From Nitrospiraceae bacterium (lineage in GTDB: Bacteria > Nitrospirota > UBA9217): DNA of 5,948 nt. Positions 1-5,517 of this stretch are shown here, piece after piece (the stretch's first letter is position 1; every line of letters starts with the position of its first letter). The position numbers and the translations under genes are program-made. The notes beneath the pieces are model-generated. The model was given only the letters and a program-made list of their open reading frames with translations. It was not told the origin of the DNA and searched no databases. The stretch is taken from assembly GCA_003454665.1 (NCBI GenBank), contig DMKB01000101.1, positions 1-5,948 of the forward strand, given 5' to 3'.

Positions 1-341
1 CCATAGACATCGCCGCAGACCGTTCTGTGGCGCTCGTCACCTACCTGACAAAAAAGGGCGTACCCGAGGAGTCACTCGGCGCCGTCGCCTATCCGGCAAA
101 GGTGACGGGGAGAGGGTTCACGATCAAAGACCGGAAAGTGATGATCATTATCACCTTCCCCTTCACCCCTGTGCGCAAACCAACGGCGCCCGAGGCCAAA
201 CCTGCTCCGGCACCGGTAGCAAAACCGAAGCCCGGGGAAAAACAGCCGCGGGAATCGAAAAAACCGGCTCAGGCCCCGCCGGCCGCTGCCCCTCCGGAGA
301 AGCCAAAGATGATTCCCATACAGCCGGGGCCGGAGGAGTAA
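1..341 (+). CDS. OmpA/MotB-like C-terminal domain protein with Pro/Ala/Lys-rich tail (5' partial)
   Basis: The reading frame is open from base 3 at the left edge to the TAA at 339-341, so this is the last 112 residues of a longer protein. A GTG at 27 lies inside the conserved helix and is not the real start. The first ~55 residues match the end of the OmpA-C/MotB peptidoglycan-binding fold: an 'ADRSVALVTYL' helix equivalent to the LSxxRAxxVxxYL signature, then 'KKGVPEESLGAVAYP', then 'DRKVMIIITFP' in place of the usual NRRVEIxI strand. This domain normally binds diaminopimelate peptidoglycan and anchors an outer-membrane or motor protein to the wall. From about base 171 the protein continues as ~56 residues rich in Pro, Ala and Lys, which OmpA domains usually lack. 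It may be a flexible wall-spanning or protein-binding extension. The N-terminal part, and hence whether this is a porin, a lipoprotein or a MotB-type protein, is outside the window. Confidence 0.75.
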   Translation, partial: IDIAADRSVALVTYLTKKGVPEESLGAVAYPAKVTGRGFTIKDRKVMIIITFPFTPVRKPTAPEAKPAPAPVAKPKPGEKQPRESKKPAQAPPAAAPPEKPKMIPIQPGPEE

Positions 342-385
342 AATGGTGAACGGGAGATTCGGTGAAGGGGTGAAGAGGAAGCCGG

Positions 386-539
386 GAAATTACAAATGTC
401 TAAGCTCAAAGTTCGAAGGAAATCCAAAAAATGCAAAGCCAAAACAGATAATGCCGTCTCTCGCAGAGCCACAAAGGACGCAGAGGAAAGCAGAGTGATG
501 TAATTTCAAATGGCAAAGCTCAAATGATTTCCAAAAATG
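386..539. repeat. Pair of decayed direct repeats ('CAAATGnCnAAGCTCAAA' type)
   Basis: Copy A (386-437) and copy B (501-539) share the pattern AAATTxCAAATGxCxAAGCTCAAA, followed after a variable gap by an AAATCCAAAAA-like stretch. Copy B lacks several bases in the middle. The region from 342 to 595 has no convincing gene, and these copies take up much of it. Short A-rich repeats of this sort are scattered between genes in many Desulfobacterota and Nitrospirota genomes. Their function is not known to me. Confidence 0.55.
457..490. repeat. 'CGCAGAGCCACAAAGGACGCAGAGG' type short-period intergenic repeat
   Basis: The segment TCTCGCAGAG-CCACAAAGGA-CGCAGAGGAAAG has an internal period of about 10 bases. 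It resembles the widespread intergenic element of the form TCTCGCAAAG(G/A)CGCAAAGACGCAAAG seen in many environmental bacterial genomes. It lies between the two copies of the CAAATG-type repeat, so the gap is a mosaic of at least two repeat families. Confidence 0.5.
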
Positions 540-575
540 ATATACTTCAATGATACAGGATACACATGGCTTGAA

Positions 576-587
576 TACTGACTACTG
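576..587. repeat. Single TACTGACTACTG unit just upstream of the cyclase gene
   Basis: The 12-mer TACTGACTACTG sits nine bases before the cyclase ATG. The identical 12-mer occurs at 2044-2055 inside the 14-bp tandem repeat after the cyclase region, in the same orientation. The cyclase gene, its downstream array and the truncated four-helix-bundle gene are therefore bracketed by the same short repeat. Confidence 0.5.
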
Positions 588-595
588 ATAATTAT

Positions 596-1711
596 ATGAC
601 CGACGACGATATACAGAAAAAAATAGCCGATCTCGAAGCAGAGCTGGTCCAGGCGCGCGCCCAGACGCAGAGCATGGGACAGTTGCTCGAAAACAAGTTG
701 AACGAGATCTATATTCACTATCACATCTCAAGGACCATTAGCTCCGTCCTGGACATCCAGGAAATGCTCCTGCAGATAGCGGGAATCATTAAAAAGACCA
801 TTCCCTTCGAACGCATGTCCCTGTATCTCGTGGGAGAAAACCGGGACACCCTCGAACTCAGCTATTTCAGCGGACTGGATATCAAGCAGAAAATTATCCT
901 GGACCGGGGAGCGGGAACGCCGGGCGGCATCGTTGAAAGCGGCGAACATCTCCACATCCACGATCTTGCCGCATTCTACGAACTCTTCGATGATTTCATA
1001 CATTTTCCCGACGAGCAAAAAAACGGCGGCTCCTACATCGGCATAGCGCTGAAAGTGCATGATACGACGATCGGCGCCATCGGCATGGACACGTCCCGCC
1101 AGTTCGGCCTCAGCGTGGATGACATGGACTTCATGGCGATCCTGTCCCACCAGATCGCCGCGGGAATCGAAAAATCCCGGCTCTTCGAGAAGATACAGGG
1201 GCTGTCACAGCGCGACGGCCTGACGGGGCTCTATAATCACCGCATGTTCGAGGAAAAGCTGCAGATGGAAATAAACCGGCGGAAACGGACACGGTACCCG
1301 CTTTCGCTCATCATGCTGGACATAGACTTCTTCAAACAATACAATGACACCTACGGACATCAGGCGGGAGATTCAGTACTGAAGGAGCTTGCTGAAATCA
1401 TCGAGGGCCAAAGCAGGTCCGACTCGACGGATATGTGCTGCCGCTACGGCGGCGAAGAGTTTGCCATGATCATGCCCGAGCTGGAGCTGCACAACGCCGT
1501 TAAGGTGGCGGAACGCCTTCGGGTCGCCGTCGAAGGACATGCATTCAGCATGGATGAAAATAAAAATCAAGGCCGGGTCACCATCAGCCTCGGTGTTTCG
1601 GGTATTTCGGACGCCCACGATATCACGCCGGAAGAATTCGTCAAGAAAGCGGACCAGGCCCTCTATCTTTCCAAGCGAAACGGCAGAAACCGCGTGAGTT
1701 ATAGCCCTTAG
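596..1711 (+). CDS. GAF-GGDEF diguanylate cyclase
   Basis: A 371-residue protein predicted to make the second messenger cyclic di-GMP from two GTP. No signal peptide or membrane segment is visible, so it is probably cytosolic. Residues 1-40 are a charged, likely coiled-coil helix. Residues ~45-195 look like a GAF sensor domain, and 'IAAGIEKSRLFEKIQGLSQRDGLTGLYN' (in two parts, 187-214) is the usual helical linker into a GGDEF domain (~205-370). Catalytic features are present: Asp242 of 'LDIDFF' for metal, Asn250 of 'QYND' and Asp259 of 'GHQAGD' for guanine contact, and the signature GGEEF at 285-289. The inhibitory-site position five residues before the signature reads DSTD (276-279), so the RxxD arginine is missing; an arginine lies two residues earlier. 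ATG 596 is the first ATG after an in-frame stop at 572-574. No Shine-Dalgarno precedes it, so initiation may be weak, or may use Met27. The ligand of the GAF domain cannot be told. Confidence 0.93.
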   Translation: MTDDDIQKKIADLEAELVQARAQTQSMGQLLENKLNEIYIHYHISRTISSVLDIQEMLLQIAGIIKKTIPFERMSLYLVGENRDTLELSYFSGLDIKQKIILDRGAGTPGGIVESGEHLHIHDLAAFYELFDDFIHFPDEQKNGGSYIGIALKVHDTTIGAIGMDTSRQFGLSVDDMDFMAILSHQIAAGIEKSRLFEKIQGLSQRDGLTGLYNHRMFEEKLQMEINRRKRTRYPLSLIMLDIDFFKQYNDTYGHQAGDSVLKELAEIIEGQSRSDSTDMCCRYGGEEFAMIMPELELHNAVKVAERLRVAVEGHAFSMDENKNQGRVTISLGVSGISDAHDITPEEFVKKADQALYLSKRNGRNRVSYSP

Positions 1712-1894
1712 AAGATAGACGATAAAACTACAGACAATTTAGATGACAGACAGTCAGACTACAGACGGTTAGAAGACAGACGATGAGGCTACAGACGGTC
1801 AGACCACAGATATTTAGACAAGAGACGGTTAGACGAGAGACGATTAAGTACAAGAGACAGACGATCAGACTGGAGATGTTCAGACAAGAGACTA
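1708..1894. repeat. Degenerate 15-bp tandem array, consensus T(T/C)AGACnAnAGACGG
   Basis: About twelve consecutive units can be laid out, starting at 1708, 1723, 1739, 1754, 1769, 1784, 1799, 1814, 1829, 1844, 1865 and 1880. Ten are exactly 15 bases long, the second is 16, and the one at 1844 is 21 because of a six-base insertion. Examples are TCAGACTACAGACGG (1754) and TTAGACAAGAGACGG (1814). The first unit starts at 1708, so the TAG stop codon of the cyclase (1709-1711) is inside it. The units are strongly purine-biased on the plus strand and have diverged by substitution, so this is an old array. It has no CRISPR-like repeat-spacer structure, because the repeats adjoin with no spacers. Confidence 0.75.
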
Positions 1895-1927
1895 AAACGG
1901 ACAAAAGCTGCAGAAGCCCGACAACGG

Positions 1928-2035
1928 ATGAAAAAACATAACTTTCGAAAACTCAAAATCTATCAGCGAGCCGTCGCCTATACCGTAGGAATTTATAAAA
2001 TCAGCAGGCTTTTTCGTCTGCTATCTCCATTCTGA
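1928..2035 (+). pseudogene. Truncated four-helix-bundle (S23/IVP-type) protein gene
   Basis: An ATG at 1928 opens a 35-codon frame ending at TGA 2033-2035. Its first ~29 residues, including 'NFRKLKIYQRAVAY' and 'GIYKISRLF', match the N-terminal helix of the four-helix-bundle family once called 23S rRNA intervening-sequence protein (PF05635/TIGR02436; typical start 'KxFRxLKVWQKAxxLxxxIYKxTKxFP'). Full-length members are about 115-125 residues. Here, where FPKEE and helices 2-4 should follow, the frame instead reads 'RLLSPF' and stops at the edge of the 14-bp repeat. It looks like the product of an internal or 3' deletion. No good ribosome binding site is present and a stable protein is unlikely. 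The family match is from memory and rests on a short stretch. Confidence 0.65.
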
Positions 2036-2061
2036 CTACTGTCTACTGACTACTGTCTACT
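2034..2061. repeat. Perfect 14-bp tandem duplication GACTACTGTCTACT x2
   Basis: Two identical adjoining copies, 2034-2047 and 2048-2061, are followed by a partial third (GTCT, 2062-2065). The tract begins in the stop codon of the truncated four-helix-bundle frame and ends eight bases before the stop codon of the convergent barrel gene. Read on the minus strand it gives AGTAGACAGTAGTC, an AGAC/AGTC-rich motif reminiscent of the plus-strand array at 1708-1894. Unlike that array, the copies are identical, which suggests recent duplication or ongoing slippage. Confidence 0.8.
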
Positions 2062-2072
2062 GTCTCCTGCCT

Positions 2073-3938
2073 TTAAAACGGCCTCGACAGCTTGGCGTAG
2101 TAGTACGATTGTTCGCTTCTCCCGGTATTCTCGGGAATATCCTGCCTCCACCGGTATTCGAACTTGACAAAAATGCGCCTGATCCGGTAGTCGAGAAACA
2201 TGTTCACCTGATGATTTTGGGTATCTGCGGCCTCGGTTATTCTGAGTTCTTCCCGCAACTGCGCGCGGTAGCGAAGGCGTCGTGAAATGGGATAGGAAAT
2301 GTTCGCCATCACGTAATACAGATCGTCTTCTGAGACAGCAGTAGTCGGGAGCGTTGAAAGAGTATATGCTGTTGAGCTGTCCTGTCCCCGGGAAGCGCCG
2401 GCTGTCAGGCCGATATAGGATGAAACTATATGATCTACGGTCAGATCATAGAGAGAAGAACGGCGTTTTTCATTCAAGTTCCGATCCGGCAAAGGCTGAA
2501 AGATCCCTCCCTCCTCGTATTTGTTGTCCAGGGACGTATAGCTGACCGTGCCGCGTATCAGCGTCCTCGGCAGTCTCCTGGTATCCAGAACAAGCCGGTA
2601 GGCGTGCTGCCAATAATTATTAGCGACCGGAGAATGATCCCGTTTGTTATTGAAGCCGTAACTAAGAACAAGGTTGTCCTTCCTCCACGCCTCGCTCCGT
2701 AATCCAAGATTTACGCTGTTTGTGTAAAACCGACCCCTTCCGTCCTTGCTCGGGTCGAGCTTGTCCGATAAATCGGTAAATCCGGCACCTAATTCATAGC
2801 CCGTCTCGATGACAAAGGGGCCCAGGAATGCCGGCGCATACTTTTTCGCATACCTCAGCCCCCCGTTAAGGCCGCCGTTGATGTAGGTCTGGTCCTCGGT
2901 CGTACTTGTGTAGTCAGAGAGCGTGTAATCAAGCCCTCCATGGAGTTCCAGCTCTTTGCTTATATCATAAATAACACGGGCTTCGGCCCGGTGGGTGGAA
3001 TGCTCTGACGTTGTGTCGAGCCGATTATAAAACTTGTACCGGTAGTAATGCCGAAAACCGTCCTTTTTTTTGAAATCCAGGGTCATGGAATAATCCTGGG
3101 TCGTCTCATCGGACAGATATCCGGCAATGCTGTCTGTCTGCCGGTCGGTGAAGTGCCCGTCCAGTCTGAGGTCCGCGTCAGGAGCTATTCGGATAGTTGA
3201 GAACAGATTGGCTGTCTTATTTTCATAAGTAGAACCGTTGGCGAGGTCTTCATAATCCTCCACATTGCCGTCGAGACTGAACGTGAAGGCGGAATTTGCG
3301 CCATAATAAAAGGATGCCCGAGTATCGTCGCGGATTTCGCTCAACGGACTGGTTATGCTCAGAGATTCGGATTCGGTATGGATCCTCGACAACGTTATGT
3401 CGGGAAAATGTGCTGTAATGCCGCTGTTGTTATTGTTATTGCCTTTTCCTTTTTTTCCGAGATTGAGCCTGAGTGTCCCCCCATACGAGCTCTGCGTCAC
3501 ATCGTAACCCGCTATGCTCCCGCTGCTCTCCACATTCTCTATGCGCTCTGTCCCAAAGAAGTCCCAGGAGATCTTTTTCCCCGGGAAAAAAGTAGTGCTT
3601 ATATTGTAATCCAGGTTGTCATTATCCGAGCCGTTACTTAAGGTGTTAAGGTAACTGTACACCGAATACCCGACCCCACCGTTGAACCTCATAAAACGAG
3701 GATCCCAGAGATGGCCTTGCAGGTTCACCCGATAATACTGCGTCCAGTATTGGTCATCAACGGTAACGGTATCTCCGGTTTTTGTTTTCGTGCCGTGGTA
3801 GGTAAACTCAACGACCCCGGAAACACGATACTGCGGTAAGGCCGCCTCCGGCAGAAAAACAATCGAGGCAACAGATAACAACGCGTAACTTATTATTTTA
3901 TGAAGATTTTTCAGCACGGTACACATTAACCCATTCAT
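2073..3938 (-). CDS. Outer-membrane beta-barrel protein (porin-like)
   Basis: A 621-residue protein beginning with a signal peptide: Lys10 and Lys14, then a hydrophobic stretch 'IISYALLSVASIVFL' (15-29), with cleavage likely near Ala33. The mature protein is made of alternating polar and aromatic strands ('YWTQYYRVNLQG', 'HYYRYKFYNRLD', 'FVKFEYRWRQD') separated by Asp/Ser/Thr/Gly-rich loops. It ends in Phe ('YYYAKLSRPF'), the classic C-terminal signal for BAM-mediated insertion. The length suggests a large barrel, perhaps 20 or more strands. Residues 167-171 are five consecutive Asn in a Lys/Gly-rich linker, probably a loop. The only cysteine is Cys6 in the signal region, so there is no haem motif and no MtrB-style CXXC. 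The start could instead be Met5 at 3926; neither has a good Shine-Dalgarno. The isomerase gene upstream is a plausible assembly helper. I do not recognise a named family; a porin of a conduit or export system is possible but unproven. Confidence 0.85.
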   Translation of the reverse strand: MNGLMCTVLKNLHKIISYALLSVASIVFLPEAALPQYRVSGVVEFTYHGTKTKTGDTVTVDDQYWTQYYRVNLQGHLWDPRFMRFNGGVGYSVYSYLNTLSNGSDNDNLDYNISTTFFPGKKISWDFFGTERIENVESSGSIAGYDVTQSSYGGTLRLNLGKKGKGNNNNNSGITAHFPDITLSRIHTESESLSITSPLSEIRDDTRASFYYGANSAFTFSLDGNVEDYEDLANGSTYENKTANLFSTIRIAPDADLRLDGHFTDRQTDSIAGYLSDETTQDYSMTLDFKKKDGFRHYYRYKFYNRLDTTSEHSTHRAEARVIYDISKELELHGGLDYTLSDYTSTTEDQTYINGGLNGGLRYAKKYAPAFLGPFVIETGYELGAGFTDLSDKLDPSKDGRGRFYTNSVNLGLRSEAWRKDNLVLSYGFNNKRDHSPVANNYWQHAYRLVLDTRRLPRTLIRGTVSYTSLDNKYEEGGIFQPLPDRNLNEKRRSSLYDLTVDHIVSSYIGLTAGASRGQDSSTAYTLSTLPTTAVSEDDLYYVMANISYPISRRLRYRAQLREELRITEAADTQNHQVNMFLDYRIRRIFVKFEYRWRQDIPENTGRSEQSYYYAKLSRPF

Positions 3939-3965
3939 AGCATAGGCACAATAAGCCTACATTGA

Positions 3966-3994
3966 AGTATGCAAAAACACTGCCTGAGAAGCAA
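3966..3994 (-). promoter_or_regulatory. Possible sigma-70-type promoter for the beta-barrel gene
   Basis: On the minus strand TTGCTT (3989-3994) and CATACT (3966-3971) are separated by 17 bases and would start transcription about 20 bases before the barrel gene. The matches to TTGACA and TATAAT are partial (3 of 6 and 4 of 6), so this is a suggestion only. Confidence 0.25.
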
Positions 3995-4032
3995 AAGGGT
4001 TTATCTAAATTTTACAATAAGTTAAGAAAGGC

Positions 4033-4086
4033 TGAAACTTTTGTTTCACGCTCGCGTGAGCATAAACGCTCAAGAGGTGAGCATAA
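4033..4086. promoter_or_regulatory. Compact cluster of inverted and direct repeats upstream of the barrel gene (operator-like)
   Basis: Three inverted repeats lie end to end: TGAAAC-TTTT-GTTTCA (4033-4048), TCACGC-TC-GCGTGA (4046-4059) and TGAGC-6 nt-GCTCA (4057-4072). A direct repeat GTGAGCATAA occurs at 4056-4065 and 4077-4086, a 21-base spacing that puts both copies on the same face of the helix. The cluster is about 95-150 bases upstream of the barrel start and downstream of the isomerase stop. No T-tract follows any of the stems, so a terminator is less likely than a regulator-binding site. No regulator can be named. Confidence 0.35.
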
Positions 4087-4104
4087 TGATACTGAAAGAC
4101 CCGA

Positions 4105-4143
4105 GAGGACAGACGACAGAGAAGAGAGGTCAGACTACAGCAT
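4105..4143. repeat. Second patch of the AGAC-type repeat
   Basis: This stretch contains ACAGACGA and the 11-mer TCAGACTACAG (4130-4140), both exact matches to units of the array at 1708-1894. It is shorter and more degraded, with no clean 15-base register. It shows that the AGAC-type material is dispersed rather than unique to the cyclase 3' end. Confidence 0.45.
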
Positions 4144-4167
4144 TGCCTGAAGAGGCTTAGAACCATT

Positions 4168-4319
4168 GGACACTGATGAACACTGATTTTCGATGCAATA
4201 CAAGAGATGAACGATACCTGATTCGGGATACTTAAGAGCAGTGCTTTGACATCGGAAATCTTGCATCCAAAATCTGTCCATCTGTCGCAATTCGCGTCCT
4301 TTCGTGCCCATTCGCGGCA
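4168..4319. repeat. Imperfect inverted-repeat element with 8-10-bp internal repeats
   Basis: The left arm (4168-4197, GGACACTGATGAACACTGAT followed by TTTCGATGCA) and the right arm (from 4262, TGCATCCAAAATCTGTCCAT...) are imperfect reverse complements, best at TTTTCGATGCA (4187-4197) against TGCATCCAAAA (4262-4272). They flank 64 bases with no gene. Each arm is itself built of short repeats: CACTGATGAA/CACTGATTTT on the left; CTGTCCAT/CTGTCGCA and then ATTCGCGTCC/TTTCGTGCCC/ATTCGCGGCA (4290-4319) on the right. The right arm resembles the dispersed 'ATTCGCGTCCATTCGCGGC' repeat common between genes of Desulfobacterota. It ends 14 bases from the isomerase stop codon. It may be a decayed MITE-like element or the shell of a lost small gene. 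Confidence 0.55.
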
Positions 4320-4333
4320 AAAGAACAGGGGCT

Positions 4334-5245
4334 TCATTTTTTCATTAAAATCTCTATCTTCGCCTTTGCCCGAAGGTCTGAAATCCATTTTTCCATCAAC
4401 TCAGCAGCCCTCTTGTCCTCAAGTTCTTTCTTCAGCTTGTCCCTGGCCTCGTTAAAGCTCAACTGGTGCTCCGGCCTCTTGTCCTCCACCTTAATGATAA
4501 ACCATGTTCCTTGCGCCTTCACGAGCCCGCTAGTTTCACCGGGCTTCAGCACGAAGGCTGCATCTTCAAGCTCCGGAAATACTCTGCCTTTATGGATATA
4601 CCCGATATCGCCGCCTTTGATTCGATAATTGTCCTCCGACTCCCTGGCCGCCAGGTTGGCGAAGTCCTTTCCTTCCTTTACCTGAGCCAGTATCCTCTGT
4701 GCTTTCTCTTGGTTCTTCGTCGAAATCATCCGCAGCCGAACACTTTCGGGCTGCCTGAATTTAGCCGTATTGTTCTGATAATATTCCCTGAGAGCCGTAT
4801 CAGTCATCTGTGCCTGCTCCGTCACGGTTTCCTCGATCGCCTGCTGTATAAGCACTTCCCGCGCAACGCTTTCCCTGAGCTCGTCCTGGGTAATACCGGC
4901 CTGCTTCATGGCTGCCGTATACGCTTTTTTCGATTTGAATCTCTTCCTGATCTCTTTCATCCGCGCCTTCACCTGCTTTTTGGCAGGCTTCATACCCCTG
5001 GCAACTGCATCCTGATACTGCAGTTCTTTGGCAATCAGATCCTCGAGCGCCTTTTTCCGAAACTCATTCCGTTTCTCTTCAGAGATACTGCCGTGGTACG
5101 TAGAACGAGGTATCAGGGCATTTACCGCGACCTCGAGGGCACGGGAAGAAATATCAACGCCATTTACCCTCGCAACAACAGAATCGCCTGCATGAGACGA
5201 CAAGGATACGAAAACAATAATAAGAGACAGGATTATTCTATTCAC
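4334..5245 (-). CDS. SurA/PrsA-like periplasmic PpiC-type peptidyl-prolyl cis-trans isomerase
   Basis: A 303-residue exported foldase predicted to catalyse prolyl bond isomerisation and chaperone envelope proteins. Residues 1-19 form a signal peptide ('IILSLIIVFVSL' core, cleavage likely after 'SHA'). There is no lipobox cysteine, so it should be soluble in the periplasm. Residues ~21-160 resemble the SurA N-terminal chaperone domain ('ARVNGVDIS', then long Lys/Glu/Arg-rich helices). Residues ~165-257 form one parvulin-type rotamase domain with the hallmark 'GGDIGYIHKGRVFPELED' (211-228), 'KPGETSGLV' and 'GTWFIIKVED'. A charged C-terminal helix (~263-296) completes a SurA-like fold. There is one rotamase domain, against two in E. 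coli SurA. The start is GTG, chosen because AAGGAG precedes it by six bases and the signal peptide follows directly. The gene lies between the NHL gene and the barrel gene on the same strand, 272 and 395 bases from them. The barrel is an obvious candidate client. Confidence 0.92.
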   Translation of the reverse strand: MNRIILSLIIVFVSLSSHAGDSVVARVNGVDISSRALEVAVNALIPRSTYHGSISEEKRNEFRKKALEDLIAKELQYQDAVARGMKPAKKQVKARMKEIRKRFKSKKAYTAAMKQAGITQDELRESVAREVLIQQAIEETVTEQAQMTDTALREYYQNNTAKFRQPESVRLRMISTKNQEKAQRILAQVKEGKDFANLAARESEDNYRIKGGDIGYIHKGRVFPELEDAAFVLKPGETSGLVKAQGTWFIIKVEDKRPEHQLSFNEARDKLKKELEDKRAAELMEKWISDLRAKAKIEILMKK

Positions 5246-5251
5246 GCGTGG

Positions 5252-5257
5252 CTCCTT
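5252..5257 (-). promoter_or_regulatory. Shine-Dalgarno AAGGAG fixing a GTG start for the isomerase
   Basis: AAGGAG on the minus strand, six bases before the GTG at 5243-5245. It is the strongest ribosome binding site seen for a complete gene in the window and supports the non-ATG start. Confidence 0.8.
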
Positions 5258-5294
5258 CGCTCTAAACTAACCGTGGCATTTTTCTCTCGCCGAC

Positions 5295-5323
5295 GGTATA
5301 CCAATGCGGCTCACAAATCACAA
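5295..5323 (-). promoter_or_regulatory. Likely sigma-70-type promoter for the isomerase gene
   Basis: On the minus strand TTGTGA (5318-5323) and TATACC (5295-5300) are separated by exactly 17 bases; each hexamer matches the consensus at 4 of 6 positions. Transcription would begin near 5288, giving a leader of about 43 bases that includes the Shine-Dalgarno. This suggests the isomerase can be transcribed independently of the NHL gene. Confidence 0.4.
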
Positions 5324-5517
5324 CACAGGGATGCAATCAGAGGGCTGCCACTCTGAAAACTCGATGTTTATGATCACGCCAGCATGATAAAAAAGAAAAA
5401 TACGAAAATTGGGAGGAGAGTCGCCGAGAAATAATAAATTTACCCCATCCAAAATTAACAGCATGTGACATACATATTGGAAATTGACTTCTTTCTGAAT
5501 TTCGACTTCTGTCCCTG
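5324..5517. other. Gap between the NHL gene and the isomerase promoter
   Basis: AT-rich, with minus-strand open frames of 63 and 87 codons that look like no protein I know and have no good ribosome binding site. No clear terminator stem with a T-tract follows the NHL gene. An 11-base TCGCCGAGAAA near 5421-5431 recurs at 5533-5543 inside the NHL gene end. An imperfect duplication of an AAATTGACTTCT-like motif lies at about 5480-5510. Neither has an evident function. Confidence 0.4.

Noticed and set aside
343..498. A 51-codon plus-strand frame starting with ATG at 343 behind a good GGAGG
   Set aside because: Apart from the first few codons it is made of intergenic repeat sequence and resembles no protein; kept as a hint of an overwritten gene rather than a gene call.
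518..546. Promoter for the cyclase with TATACT at 541-546
   Set aside because: The -10 hexamer is good, but the sequence 17 bases upstream (GCTCAA) is a poor -35, and the site lies in a repeat copy.
728..1150. A 140-codon minus-strand frame opposite the cyclase
   Set aside because: It is fully inside the GAF region of a well-supported gene, with no domain of its own.
1708..1894. CRISPR array
   Set aside because: Units adjoin without spacers, are 15 bases long and differ from each other, and no cas gene is present.
4466..5356. A 296-codon plus-strand open frame opposite the isomerase gene
   Set aside because: It runs antisense through a clear PpiC gene, has no recognisable domain and has a composition typical of a shadow frame.
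5246..5517. Cyclic-di-GMP riboswitch in the isomerase leader
   Set aside because: Considered because of the nearby GGDEF gene, but the conserved GEMM-I core words are not present and the likely leader is only about 43 bases.
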